Positions 44,431-56,717 are shown, counted from the stretch's first letter. The stretch is 64,000 nt of DNA from Chlorella sorokiniana (GCA_025917655.1 CP084608.1:1240001-1304000); one strand, 5' to 3'. Numbers and translations: made by a program. Notes: generated by a model from the sequence alone, not told the origin.

Positions 44431-47400
44431 CTACTGGGGAGGGCGACCAGCAGCAGCAGCAACAGGCCGCGGAGGGTCAGGAGGCTGGCCAGCAGGGGGC
44501 GGCGTGGGTGGGGGCGCGGCCATTGGCGTTGAGGAGGGCAACCTGCTCAGCGATGAGGCAGCAGACTCCTTCAACGAGCTGTTTGGTGAAGGCGACGAAG
44601 ACGAGGCTGCAGGGGCGGCGTTCAGGGACGTCGACGACGGCGCAGGCGGCTTCGCGGAGGAGGAGGGGGCGATGCCGCCGAGAAGCAGGTGAAGCGTGGC
44701 CCATGCAATGAAGGAACATAGGGTGGGGTTGGTTGCGCGGTGCAGTCGGCACCCTTGTCGCAGGCAGCGGCTTTGGCAGGCATGGGACAGTCCAGCACCT
44801 CCCTCCCCTCCCCCCCCACCCACGCTGCTGCTGCCCCACAGGCGGGTGACGCAGCCGGCCAGAAGCCACGCCTGCCCCACGTGCACGAGCGGTACAAGGG
44901 CCACCGCGGCAAGCAGGAGCGGCCGCACGACCTGGAACACGAGGGCATGTGAGCGGCACGGCACGGCCCTGCCCCTGCCGCCGTCGCTCACCACCTGCAT
45001 GCTTGCACAGCCTCGCCTGCTCCTCTCGCGCTAACGCGGGTGTTCTGCGTGCCCACCCCTGGCCCAGCGCCCATGACTACAACCCCGACTACGCGCTGAT
45101 CCGGGAGCGGGCGGGGCTGTGGGGCGACGAGTTCTACGAGGCGCAGCCGCACAGGGAGGCGCCCGCGGCAAGGTGTGGGGCTCACGCATTGATGAGTGGG
45201 GGCTGGGGCGCCATTGCGAGCTCGCACCTGCTTTTGCCTGCCCGCGGCGGAGCTGTTGCGCAGCTGGAAGCTCACCCACATGCACCACCTTCCTGTCACG
45301 TGCTGGCTTCATCCCACATGTTCATGCCCCCCTTACCCCCCCCGCCTGCCCTGCTCCAGCCCCTTTGTGTACGTGGATGCACACATCCTCACCACCCCCG
45401 CCATCGCCGACATCGACGGCGACGGCGCCCGACGAGCTGGTGGCGGCGGTGTCGTACTTCTTCGACAGGCAGTACTACGAGAAGGAGGTGGGCACGCCGC
45501 GCTGGCAGCCAGCACAGGTTGCGCCCTCATTCCGCTTATGTGCCCTGAGCCGTCCACTTTGGCTGCCCTGAGCCGCCAAGCAGCCCCACGCGCGCCCCCG
45601 CCGCCGCAGGAGCACCGCCTGGATCTGGGCAAGGATGTGGAGCTGGGGCAGTACGTTGCCTCGGGGGTGGTTGTGTTTGACCTGCACCGCCGCTCCATCA
45701 AGTGGAGCCAGGTAGGGCACAGGCATGGGGGCGGCGCGCTGCTGCTGCCGCCACCGTCGCCTGCACACCTGTGGGCGCTTGTGCTAGGGGCGGTTGCGCG
45801 GGCGGGGGGCTTCGTCTTATGCAGCCTCCTGTTCCAGGTGATGCCTCGACCACCCGTGCAGCCTCCTGTTCGACTCACGACACCCTGTGCCCCCTCTGAC
45901 AGCACCTGGACCTCTCCACCGACTACACCTCCTTCAAGGCCTATGCCTACTCTGGTGGGTGCACGCCTGGGAGGCAGTCAGCTAACTGCTGCAGCACAGC
46001 AGGCAGAGGGGGTGTGCAGGGGTGCCGTGCGGCCAGCAGCCTGCATCGCCGCTGCCCCGGCCGCGTTCTGTGTGTGTACAGAGGTTGAGGCTGTCATATG
46101 CTCCGTTGTGTGCAGCGCCTACTCTGGCCGACCTCGACGGCAACGGCAAGATGGAAATCATCCTGGGGACCGGCATGGTGTGCTGGGGAAGGGGTAAAAG
46201 GGCCGAGGGTCCAAGCCCGACTTGCGTTGCCATGTAACGCGGTCTGCCAGGTTATCGCGTGACTTGTGCAGCGGCTGCAAACCTGCACTCCTCCCTGTCC
46301 CACTCGCCCCGGCAGGGCTTCCTTTACGTCCTGGACTGCTACGGCGTCACGCGCCCCGGCTTCCCGCTGCAGATGGGAGACATCCAGGTGGGAGGAATGG
46401 GAAGGGGGGGACCCATGCCCGACCTTGCATGGCAAGCTCTCATTGGTGGCAGCTGAGGGCCCGAGCGCCAGCACTGCTGCGTGGGTCCTGTGTTGTGCTC
46501 TGGCTTGCCTTTGGCTGCAGCCGCTTTAGTTATTCCATTCATTTGGGCTACGCCTCTGCAGGCCCAGGTGGCCGTGGCGGACGTGAACAACGACGGCAAG
46601 CTGGAGCTGGTGGCGGCGGACGCGCGCGGCAACGTGGCTGCCTTCACCGCCGGCGGGCAGGAGGTGTGGGAGACGCACCTGGGCAGCCAGGTGCACCAGG
46701 CGGCGGTGTTTGGCGACGTGGACGGCGACGGCGAGCTGGAGGCGGTGCTGGCCACCTTCAGGCGCGTGTGGGTGGAGCATCTGAGGGAGGGGGAGGATCC
46801 GGATGGGGGCTTCTTGGCAAGCAGGGATGGAGTGTGGGTGGGAGGTGCGGGTTGTATGTATGGAAGCCGGGGGCGAAGAGGTAGCGACCCCGCTCTTGGG
46901 ATGGAAGGGTGCGACCGGAGCGGTGATGCTGGCCCATGCCTGGCAGCCACGACATCGCCGTACGTGGCCCCTATGGTCGGTGCTGCAACCTGGCTGCCGG
47001 GGCTCACCTTCCTGCCAACCTGCACCCCGTGCCTGCCCTGCAGCGGCCACGTGCACGTGCTCAAGGCGGCCAGCGGGCAGGCGGTGCCGCCCTTCCCCTT
47101 CCGCGCGTTTGGCAAGGTGATGGCTCCGCCGCTGCTCACCAAGCTGGACTCGCACAAGGCGCCAGGCCTGCAGATTGTGGTCACCGCGTTCGACGGCTAC
47201 CTCTACGTGATCGACGGCACCACGGGTGCGTGGCAGATGGGATGCCAGGATGAGGGGGCACGTGTGAGGAGGAGCAGGTGCTGAGGAGGAGCGGGTGACA
47301 GGGCGCCACACCACCTTTGGTCGCTGAGCGGTGCCTGCCTGCCTGCCTGGCCCCAGGCTGCGCCGACAGCCTGGACCTGGGCGAGACGAGCTACAGCCAG

Positions 47401-48830
47401 GTGCTGGCCGATGACTTGGACGGAAACGGTGTGTGGGGAAGGGGTGGAGGGGTGTGGGGGCGGTGAGGTGTTGGTCGAGGGCCCCCACCTGCCGCACGCT
47501 CTCTTGGTGGCGGAGCTGCATCGCACCTCCTGGTGCAGCCCGCTGATGGCGTGTGCCTGCTGCGCAGCAAGCCTCCCCTGGGCACACCGTAGCAAGCTCC
47601 CTTGCCTGCTTTGCTCCCCCTCCCTGGCCGCCATAACAGGCAAGCTGGACCTGCTGGTGTCCACCATGAATGGCAACCTGTACTGCGTCGGCACGGCGGC
47701 GCCATACCACCCCCTCAAGTCGTGGACGCAGCAGTACGTGGGCGGCGCCTCCTTCACCGCCAGGTGCCGCGCAGCAGACGCCCGGGGATGGGGGATTGAG
47801 GGCACGCGGCTGTGGAACTGTCTTCCCCGGCTGGGTGCCCCTTCTGCCTTTCCTGCCCACACGCGTGCGGCTTTGCTGCCCGCGCATCCAGCCTGCCACT
47901 TCGCAGCCTTTGGTCACGACGTGCTGCCTGCGGCCCGCCCCGCGCCCCTGCAGGTGGGGCTGGGAGGGCGTGTACGTGACCACCGAGTCACGCAAACCCC
48001 GCGACGTCCGCGGCCAGGCGCTGCCCCTGCGCTTCAAGCTGGTGGACAACCGGCCGCCGGTGGCAGGGACGGCAGAGGGAAGGAGCCGCCCACGCGCGGG
48101 GGCAAGGAGGCCGACGAGGGCGCCGCGGCTGCAAAAACGCCGGGCCATCCGGGCGCGGCCCCTACAAGGTCTCCCTCATGCTGACGGGTGGGCGGCAGCC
48201 CAGCTGCCGGAGAGCCACTGCCCTGAGGGAGGAGGGGCGCGCGTGCGTGTGCGCCAGATTCGGGCCACGCTGTTTGGGTGCTGCTCCGTACCTGGGGCAA
48301 CCTGTCGGCTGCCCGCCTGCCGCGGGCTGTCGGCCATCCACCACCTTCTGTGCTCCCATTCCCAGCAGGTGTGGGCCAGCGCGAGATGAACGCGGGGAGC
48401 ACCCGGTGATTGGCATGGCCGACGTGCTCAACTCCACGGGCGCCTTCACCATGGAGATCCCCTGCCCCCGCTCCCGCTCCACCGCCACCATCCGGGTGGA
48501 GATGCGGGACGAGACGCGCCTGCTGTTTGTGGACGAGTTCAGGTGGGGGAGCTGTGGCTGGGGGAGGAGGAGCTGGGCTGCTGCCGCCAGTGGCAATGGG
48601 CTGCGCAAGGTGCTCGGGCAGCAGGCACACACCCACAGCTGTGTGCTGCATTTGGGGACGCACCCATCCACACGCGTGGTGCCCCCCCCGCCTCCCCGCC
48701 ACCCCCTCGTAGCCTGTCCTTCCATATCCACTTCTACCGCCTGCTCAAGTGGCTCATCGCGGGGCCCTTCCTGGCAGCGGCGCTGGCTTTGCTGGCCTTC
48801 AGAGCAGACACCGACGCGCTGCCTGCATGA
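43030..48830 (+). CDS. DEX1: DEX1-like FG-GAP (integrin-alpha-like) membrane glycoprotein
   Basis: Homologue of plant DEFECTIVE IN EXINE FORMATION 1, a secretory-pathway protein with calcium-binding FG-GAP/beta-propeller repeats. ATG 43030 gives a signal peptide, MRLAPLLLLALLLAPDRRVL. Next come CPQDIALKWHAEASSAIYAT, PLITDLFSDGRKDVVVPSFL, LLYDVDLDGVPDILLATYDG, a long Q/E-rich insertion (about 44180-44480), ADIDGDGA then DELVAAVSYFFDRQY, TLADLDGNGKMEIILGTGMG, VAVADVNNDGKLELVAADAR, AVFGDVDGDGELEAVLATF, VTAFDGYLYVIDGTTG, VLADDLDGNGKLDLLVSTMN, SWTQQYVG, a beta-rich region (GMADVLNSTGAFTMEIPCPR, RVEMRDETRLLFVDEF) and a C-terminal membrane helix LKWLIAGPFLAAALALLAF. D-x-D-G-x-G loops are calcium ligands. 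One-base breaks near 44505, 45430 and 48140. More than 15 exons. Confidence 0.9.
44238..44480 (+). repeat. CAG/GAG coding repeat (Q/E-rich insertion) in DEX1
   Basis: Several CAG runs, the longest at about 44396-44430, are separated by GGGGAGGGCGAG-type spacers, giving units like (A/E)EGEQQQQQ. The insertion lies between FG-GAP repeats and is absent from the land-plant DEX1 layout as I know it. Confidence 0.85.
47592..47742 (+). repeat. DEX1 intron-exon block, copy 1 of inverted repeat
   Basis: The last part of a DEX1 intron plus the exon coding LDLLVSTMNGNLYCVGTAAP and SWTQQYVG. An inverted, slightly diverged copy lies at 48971-49118. Confidence 0.9.
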
Positions 48831-49490
48831 GCACATGTGGCTGGCTGGTTGCGCTGGCAGCAACAAATACGTGCATTTGACAGCTCTTGCAGAAGATGCT
48901 GTGGATGTTTCGTGCTGGGCCGCCTGACGTTGCCTGATTTTTTGGACAGCAGCTCCATGAGGTGCAAACACCCACATACTGCTGCGTCCAGGACTTGAGG
49001 GGGTGGTACGCCGCTGTGCCCACGCAGTACAGGTTGCCATTCATGGTGGAGACCAGCAGGTCCAGCTTGCTTGTCAACATAACGGGGAGGGGAAAGCAAA
49101 GCAGGCAAGGGAGCTTGCGGCCCAGAAGCGCTTGGTGCTGCACTGGCTGGACGGAACCCTAGACGGTTTGAGATTTTGGCTTCTCCAGCATGGACTTTGT
49201 CGTTGCTTCAATAGGCAAGGCATGCACACAACCTTTTTATGCAACAGTTTTATAAATGCTATCGAAAAGAAAACACGTTTGACACACGCTTCGCGGAAAT
49301 ATTCGCACTTGTCTCCCAAGTGATTTCCCTCAACATTCTAATCAGCAATATCTCAACAGCGAATCACATATACTTGTGTGAACTTTAAGGCTATTGTCGA
49401 CTGGAAGTTATTCTGGGGACCTGCACAACGCTGCTTGCGCTGCTGGACAGTGTCAATGCTATCATACTAGAAGTCGCTCAAATCGCTACC
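48831..49490. other. Intergenic region between DEX1 and DOMON-b561
   Basis: Contains the inverted DEX1 exon copy (48971-49118), then about 270 bp of A/T-richer DNA (49190-49450) that should hold the promoter of the b561 gene. No complete gene. Confidence 0.5.
48971..49118 (-). pseudogene. Inverted duplicate of a DEX1 exon
   Basis: The minus strand reads SKLDLLVSTMNGNLYCVGTA then YHPLKSWTQQYVG, the same peptide as DEX1 exon 47639-47742 minus one Pro. The copy also includes 24 identical bases of the preceding intron (gcaagctcccttgcctgctt and four more). The intron acceptor has changed from ataacag to a poorer tgacaag context. Substitutions in the exon part are, apart from its first base, at synonymous codon positions, plus one in-frame three-base deletion. 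No flanking DEX1 exons are seen, so it is a fragment, possibly still usable as antisense RNA. Confidence 0.85.
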
Positions 49491-52400
49491 ATGCGGGACC
49501 TCCGCCACGATGCAAGGGGTGTGCCGCTCCTTCTGCTCACCCTCTGGTGTGCCGCCGCCACTGCCGCTGTCACCGCCACCACCGTCAGTTCATCCACGAC
49601 TGCTGGGCGCAAGGTACCTGGGAACCTGCCTGACCTCATGCAGAGCAGCTAAATCAAGCCAGCAATGTTGACAGGCCGGAGAGCTGACTGCAGCGCCGTG
49701 CATCATGCAGGTGCTCCTGCCACTCATGGCGGCGGCTTTCTCGGCCAACGGCGCTGTGCGGCTCACAGGCCTGCGGTGAGCGGCGGGTGCATGATTCCGC
49801 AGCCAACACGCAGATCACGGCACGTGCAAGGTGCAGCCTGCGCCCTGGCACAAAGTGGAGGAGCCGACCTGTAAACCCAAGCTGCTGCACCAATGCAGGT
49901 TCAGCGCATGCCACGACAAGTGCCTGCGAGTGGTGCACTTGCAACGGAGCACAATGCGCCTGGAGACAGCCGCGGCAGCAGCGCAGCTGAGCGCTGCACC
50001 CTCGCTGGACTTTGAGCTCACTCATGACGGAAGCAGCGACAGCTGGGGCCTGAGCGCAGCGCTGCCGCTGGGTGCACACCAGCCGGCCGCGGTGGAGGTG
50101 TGGTGCCGCTCGTGCCGCGCAGGCGGCAGCGGACAGGAGGTGACAGGCACGGTCGGTCGGCAGGCCGTGCAGGGCAGCGGGCCAGACGCTGTTGGCATGG
50201 TGGTGCTGGTGCTGGAGGGCGCTGTCCTGCGTGGCAGCGATGATGGCCTTCAGCCAGCCACGGCATCGGCAGGCGCGACCACAGCACGCAGGCTGCAAGC
50301 CGCTGCCCCGGCCAGCTGTGAGCTGACCTTGGGGGTCAAGTGCACAGCTTTGCCTCCTGCACCCAGGCCGTCGCCACTGCCAGCCACAGCCTGACCATCT
50401 ACACGACCGTGGTGCCAGACGGGGCGGGGTCTGTGGTGAGGATGGGCATGGCGGCCAAGACGGGCGGCGGCTGGGCGGGGTAGGTACCGGTTGGGGCAGT
50501 TCTGGGGAACGTGGTTGCTTTTTATGGGTGGCAGGGCAGGGCAGGGAGGGTATGCACCCACTTTCTGTATTGGGCTCCCCTTCCCAGCCCCAGTTGGGTT
50601 TGCCCGCTGGCCGCTGGCCAAGGTCACGCCCCTTGGCCTCGCAGGTGGGCGGTGCCGCTCATTGGGCGCAGCATGATTGGTGCCAGGGCAGTCATCATGT
50701 GGCCAACAGCCACAGGTGAACCTGCGCTCGAATAGCCAGCGTGCTTGCTTGAGGCGTTAGCTCTTCACCTGTCTGCCGCTGCGCTTCATCTTGCACTGGG
50801 AGCGTTGCTTCCGTCAACCCTGTGCATCTGCCTGGCTGCAGGGGCCGAGGTTTCAGGCTTTCAGCTCGCGTCGTACGAGGAGGCAGACATCAATGCTGCC
50901 ATGGGCACCTTCAAAATCAGTGGGGCCGCTGCAGAAAGCGATGCAGGTGACAGCGGCTGCCGTGTGCTGTGCAAGGGTGTCGCTCGAGCACCAGGCTCCT
51001 GCCCTCGAGCGTGCGCAGGCTGGAAACCACCCTGACACTTTGTGGGCACCCCGTGCAGGCCAGCTGCGCGCTGTGTGCACCTTCAGCCTGCCCGACAAGC
51101 GGGCCGACGCCCTGGCTGCCGCCGCGGGCTTCCGCCTCATCTACGCCATGGGCCCCATGGGCGGCAGGGGGAGCCCTGGCCTGGGCAACCACGCGGGTGA
51201 GCGGCAGCGCTCAGCTGGCGATGAGCCGACTCTGCTTGCATGTCAGGCAATCAGTCCAGGCTTGAGGTGTGGCTAATGACACACCGGCAGAAGGGGCTCC
51301 CTTTCCTGCCCACATGATTGCAGTCGGCAGGCACCCCTTTGGCAGCAAGATCGTGGTGCTGAAGAAGGGCGCTGCAGCTCCAGCTGTCGTGCCTGCCACC
51401 AGCAGCGCCACTGCATCGCCACCCAGCGCCAGCAGTGCCGGCAGCCCTGCGGCATCGGAAGGCTCTGAGTCGCCCGCTGCCGCCCCAAGCAGCGAGGCAG
51501 GGGGGCTGAGTCGGGGCCCGCACATGGACATGAGCACGCTGCGGAGGGCGGCAGTTCGAGCAGTGCTGGCGGCGACAGCGGCTGCATCCTGCAGCTTGGC
51601 CCGGGGGCGGCAGCCAGAGCTTCGATGGCTGCACGCTGATCACGCGGCTCAAGCAGGACGTCCACCTGATGTGGCGCACCGAGGCAGTGCCCGGCAACCC
51701 AGCGGCAAGCAGGCTGCAGGCGCAGGGGCCAGTGGCATGGTGCTTTTGGTAGCATGGTGCTTTTGGTAGGGGCAGTATCTTGGTCCCTTGTGTCACCGCT
51801 GGTCCCATGCTGCCTTCCATGCACCGCAGAAGCTTCTGCTCACGCTGGGCATCAACGGCACCACCCGTGACCGCTCTGGCTACGTGTCTGTTGGCTTCCC
51901 AGCAAGGGCGAGGCACATGTCTGGCGCCACCGCCATGATCCTGCAGACCTGCGGCCCGGCTGGCAGCGCCGGCTGCACCGACGGCGCCAAGATGCAGCAG
52001 TGGTTCCTGGGCAGCACGTCTGCTTCGGACGTGGTGCTCAGCAACGGCATGGCCATCACCAACCTGCAGGCTGCGGCCTTCCCGCGACAGGGCAGCTGGC
52101 AGGCAGCTTCCAGCTGGAGGTGGACGCGCCGGCCACGGCAGCTGGCCGGAAGCTGCTGTTGCTGGAGAACGGCGACGGCTCCATGCCCCTCATCTTTGCA
52201 GCGGGCCGCGTGGGCTCAGACGGCCGCCCTCTGGAGCACTTTGCAGACGCGGCAGCCACGCTGCCGCTGCTCAGCGCACCGGACACCGCAGGTGCTGCCG
52301 GAATGCAGCATGGCGGCAGCGTGTCGCGCACGTGGCACAACACGCTGAAGGCAGCGCACGCCTGGCTGGGAGCGCTTGGGTGGGGTGTGCTGATCCCCGT

Positions 52401-53359
52401 TGGAATCGTGCTTGCCCGGAGCTTCAAGGAGGCTGACCCTCTGTGGTTCCACTTGCACTGGGGGCTGCAGGTGCGGAGAAGGGGGCGGGGGCAGGCTTGT
52501 GGATTGGCTGGACCTCCTACATGCCTGCGGGTGCCACTTGCATTCTTCGCACGACACTGCCTTGCTGCCCCTCCCGCAGGCCGCTGGCTTCGCGCTGGGC
52601 ACCCTCTCGGTTCTGGCAGGCTTTGCCCTGGTTCACTGGAAGTGGGAGGCTGAAAGCCCGGGTGCGTGGGTGGCCCTGTCCCGGCCTGCATGCCCGCACT
52701 GGGCCGACGTGCTCGGCAGCAGACGCATGGCCCCACTCCTCCCCGCGTCCTGTGGTTCCCGCAGCGCACGCCGTGCACCGCAACCTGGGCGTGGCCTGCA
52801 CCGTGCTGGGCTGCACCCAGCTCAGCGCGCTGGCCCTCCGCCCCCAGAAGGGGCACCGCTACCGCTTCGCCTGGGAGCTGTGGCACCACTGGGTGGGGCG
52901 CGCGGTGAGCGAGGGAGGGCGGCTGAGCTGGTGCTGAGTGCGTGTGCGCTGTGCACGCTGGGCTGCACCACTTTGCACGCTGGGCGGCAGTTTTGCGCCC
53001 GACATGCGTGTGAAGCCCTGAGGCCCCATTCGCCCCCCCCCGTCGTGCCCCTCACGGTGCAGGCCGCCGTGCTGGCCATTGCCAACATCTATTATGGCTT
53101 CCTGCATATGTGGGAGCTGGGTGCCTGGGCCTGGGCCTCCTACACCGCGGTGCTGGCCACAATCGTGGCGGTGTCGCTCGGCAAGGACGCGGCGGACTGG
53201 TACCGGCGGCGGCACATGTGGAAGGCCTGTCCTAGCGACGCAGTACCGGGCGAGCCGGCGGACATTGTGCTGGCGCCTCTCAGGGGTGCACCGGCCCAAC
53301 CACCCCAGGAGTCCACCGCCTACTCTTTCAGCGTCAGCCGTAGCAGCTTGCCGTCATAA
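49491..53359 (+). CDS. DOMON-cytochrome b561 membrane protein (copy 1)
   Basis: Plant/algal-type CYBDOM protein: extracellular DOMON heme domain(s) joined to a b561 core that moves electrons across a membrane, usually from ascorbate. ATG 49491 gives a signal peptide, MRDLRHDARGVPLLLLTLWC. Exons follow from about 49711 (VLLPLMAAAFSANGAVRL). A Ser/Ala-rich lumenal region leads to DOMON 1 (SFASCTQAVA, SLTIYTTVVPDG, SMIGARAVIMWPTATG, GFQLASYEEADI) and DOMON 2 (LLLTLGINGTTRDRSGYVSV, MSGATAMILQTCGPAGSAGC). The b561 core has NTLKAAHAWLGALGWGVLIP, DPLWFHLHWGLQAAGFALGT, HRNLGVACTVLGCTQLSALA, WELWHHWVGRAAAVLAIANI and YYGFLHMWELGAWAWASYTA. The His in HAW, FHLHW, HRN and HHW are the expected heme ligands. 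One-base break near 50331. Stop TAA 53359. Confidence 0.88.
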
Positions 53360-53769
53360 GGCCGCCTTGCCTGCAGTGGCTGCAGAGCTGATTCTGCGCC
53401 GCTTGTGTCCCGCTGCCTGGATGGAGCTGCCTGAAAGTTCAGAATGCAAGCCAGCTGGCATGTGATCATCTGGGAACAACGCTGCACGATTTGCCGTGCC
53501 ATCTTAACGTGTTTACGTGGTCACCTTACTTCACAACGAAGCTTATCACTGCGCTAGCAGTGAATCAGTCAACTGCGCTGACGTTGCCCATTTCTACACC
53601 TCTCTTGTCACAAATGGCTGTCAGCTGGCGCCTGTAGTTGTTAGTATTGCAACATTTTACTGGTGAGGTGCACTTCTGACAATCTCTTTGTGCTACCAGT
53701 GAGCCCAGCGGTGATGCAGTCCATACAGTGTTACGAACTGATGGTTAAACAGCGCGCCAGAGTGTCCCA
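53360..53769. other. Convergent 3' intergenic region, b561 / TCAB1
   Basis: 410 bp, lower GC than flanking exons. 3' UTRs of the two genes. No coding signal, repeat or TGTAA found. Confidence 0.4.
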
Positions 53770-56299
53770 CTACGCTGCGCCGGCTTCCACGTCTTCATAT
53801 TCGACGGGTACGGTGTTTGGCTCATGTCCAGCTGCCGCTCCATCGCCTGCTACATCCGGCATCGCCTCGTCCAGCGCGTCAGCAGGCGAGCATGGCACCT
53901 GCCAGATGCGCAGCACATTCTCGTCGGGCGTCAGGGCCCATGAAGCACGCTGTGCCGCCCCCTGGCCGACCGCCCCGTTGTTGTCACTGCTGCTGCTGCT
54001 GCTTACATCGCTGCCGCCGCTGCCGGACTCCCCATCTGAGTCGGCATCCGAGTCGGAGGGAGCCAGACCATACCGCCGCTGGCCGGAGGCGGTGGCCAGG
54101 AGCGGGAGGAATGGGTGGAACTGCACGCCGTTCACTGTGATGGACAGCAGCACACGGTGTGTGTGGGTGAGCCTGGCTTGCTGACGCTTTGCAGTGCAAG
54201 CCGTGCGACAGCGGCGCGGTGAGGGCCACCCCACCTGTATCGGTTGCCGCTGAAAACTGCGTTGCCAGGCTGCCATCCCGCAGGTCAAACACGCGCACAG
54301 CCCCATCCTCGCCCCCTGCAAGCGCAGGGCAGCTGGCGTGAGAACACATGCCGCCGGCACAGGCAGGATGCCAGATCGCCAAGATTTGCACCCGGGCCGC
54401 GCAGATGGCCCGACGCGTGTTGCATCAGCGTGCTGTCTGCCCACCTGTGGCCAAGTGGCGCCCGCAGGGTTCCACGTCAAAGTAAATGCGCTGGTTGGTG
54501 CCGCAGCTGGCCCGCTGCATGCTGTACACCACACCTGCCACAGGTGGTGCATGCATGCAGTGAGGCAAGCAGCTGCCGCTGACAGTGGCAGAGGAGCAGC
54601 GAACATGCACAAAATACACAGGACCCTTTCGGTTGAGGTAGGGCAGTCCCTACTAAAGCTTTGCACAGTTCTGCACTACAGCCCCATTTAGCACGCAGTC
54701 CCGCAGCCAGCCGCTCACCCGAAGCATAGCGCACGTCCCAGCAGAGGATGGCCGGGTCCCGCCGCGCCCGGTGTACAGAAAGTTGCCATCGGCAGAGAAG
54801 CAGAGCTGCGGGAAGGGACAGCATGATAGGGTGCGAGTGTTTGTCCGTTGGTAGGTAGCGACAGCAGGCGGCGAGGGCCATCCAGTACACAGGGCACACA
54901 ATACGCTCACGCATCCCCCTCCAAACATAGGCCCGCAGCAACTCACGTGTGTCAGCCCCCCGCATGCCCTCCCTCCATCAGGCACAGCAGCTCTCGGCTG
55001 CGGCTGTCCAGCAGCGCGGCGCCACCAGCAAAACTGCCCGCCGCCAGCATGCCGCTGCGGTCTGGGTTGGGCGCCAGGCAGGACACGATGCCCGGCAGGC
55101 CCTCCTGGCCGCGCTTGAACGCCGCGAGCGTCTGACACTCCCTACAGCGTGCAAAGCGGGGGAAGGGCCGATGTAGTTGCCGGCAGCGGCAGCGGCAGCG
55201 GGCCTGGGGAGCGCGGCGCACCCCCTTCCCTGCCCCACCTTCAGGGCCTGGGGGATGTATCCTTGCGAGCGGGCAATGCCACCCCAGCGCGCCCCAGCAT
55301 CCGGTCCCCTCCACCTCCCTGGCCCCTGCCCTCCCACCTGCCCGGGCGTTCCACGCGGAAGGCGGCCACGCGGCGGTTGAGCCCGCAGAAGAGGCGGTCG
55401 CCGTCTGGTGAGAAGGCCAGGCTGTGGGCTGGGGCCACCTCGTCCAACTCGTTGTACACACGGTAGCTGCAGCGCAGCTGCCCTGCAGCAATATGCGGGG
55501 GGACGCTGGGGACCGGGGCGCATGAGGGGGCAGTAGGCGAGCCAGGTGAGCTCCCTGCTCCGCCGCCCGGCGCTGCCGACAAGCAAGCGCCTGTGCCTGC
55601 AGGTCCCTGGCAGCAGCGCAGCAAGGCAGCGCACCTGTCAGAGCGTCCCACAGGTGCACGGGCTGCGCACTGCCGGTGGTGGCAAAGCAGCAGGATGCGG
55701 GGTCGGCGGCCGACATGGCGGAGAACCAGCTGTAGTCGTAGAGCTGCTCCCCTTCCTGAACACGCAGCGCGGGTGACAGCGAGTCGTCGCCTGGGTGCCG
55801 GCCATGGGCAGCCGCGCTGGGCGCCTGCGCTGGCACGCGCTGCCCGGCTGCCTGCGGTGCCTCGCCGTCAGCCCCTCCGGCGGCAGGCTGCCCAAAGCCG
55901 GCCTGCTCAAAGGCTTCCAACGGGGTGTCGTAAATGCGCAGACTGCAGAGGGAGCAGAACAGAGCAGTACTTATCGCACTGATCCGCCTCCTGGAACGCC
56001 GAGAGTGCAACCAATCAAGGAACCCACCAGCCGTCGTCGCTGGCGGTCAGCAGGCAGGCGCCGTCTGGCGACCACTTCACACCCCGCAGGAAATTGGAGT
56101 TTGGTGCGCGCTCTAATGGACATGATGCTGCAGCACATGCAGTGGAAGCGGCAAGCAGGTCGTTCAGGCGAGGGAGCGCAGTAAGAGCACTCGGGCAGAA
56201 GCAGCTTTGCCGGCCAAAGGTGGACTTACCATACTCCTGATGCGCACTGTAGACATTGACGGGCTTCACATCAAACTTTAATGCCACAAGGCCTGCCAT
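53770..56299 (-). CDS. WD40 protein WRAP53/TCAB1-like
   Basis: WD-repeat protein of the telomerase Cajal-body protein 1 family, which binds the CAB box of scaRNAs and telomerase RNA. ATG 56299 begins [20 protein letters not shown]. Then the family signature [36 protein letters not shown], a low-complexity insert, [20 protein letters not shown] (typical WRAP53 blade), [161 protein letters not shown], then an Asp/Ser-rich acidic stretch. A last strand [16 protein letters not shown] leads to TAG 53770. About eleven exons. One-base break near 54768 between FLYTG and DPAILCW. Orthology is strong from blade order. Confidence 0.88.
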
Positions 56300-56717
56300 C
56301 GCACATCGACAGGCAACAGGCCTGCCTGCGCGTCCTTTACGTCTGATGTGTCGCAACCAAGGTGCCTGTATCCGATCGGTCGCAATGGATGTTTAACGCG
56401 AGCACATGACACTAAGGCGCGCGTGCGGTGAATGCTGCGCTGTTGTGTGCACAGGGCGGGAGTGTTTGGTGTCTGATCAGACTCGCATTTTCAAAGGCAA
56501 ATCAATCCGAAACAGCAGACACTTCAGAAACTTGCAGCGTCGCGCTGGTCTTGTGCGGCACGCTTCCCGCAGCACAGGCGCCCTTCAGTGCAAGAACCTG
56601 TCTAAACTTGCTAGAACAAGTCTATCTATTCACAGCATTTTATCAGTAGTGCGTCCGGCGGCGGCGGACTGCCGCTGGAACCGCCTGCCGCTGTAGCTGG
56701 CGCCCTTTGCGCCTTCG
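56300..56717. promoter_or_regulatory. Divergent region, TCAB1 / J-domain protein
   Basis: 418 bp between start codons. It must contain both promoters. No named element supported. Several short open frames are chance. Confidence 0.4.
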
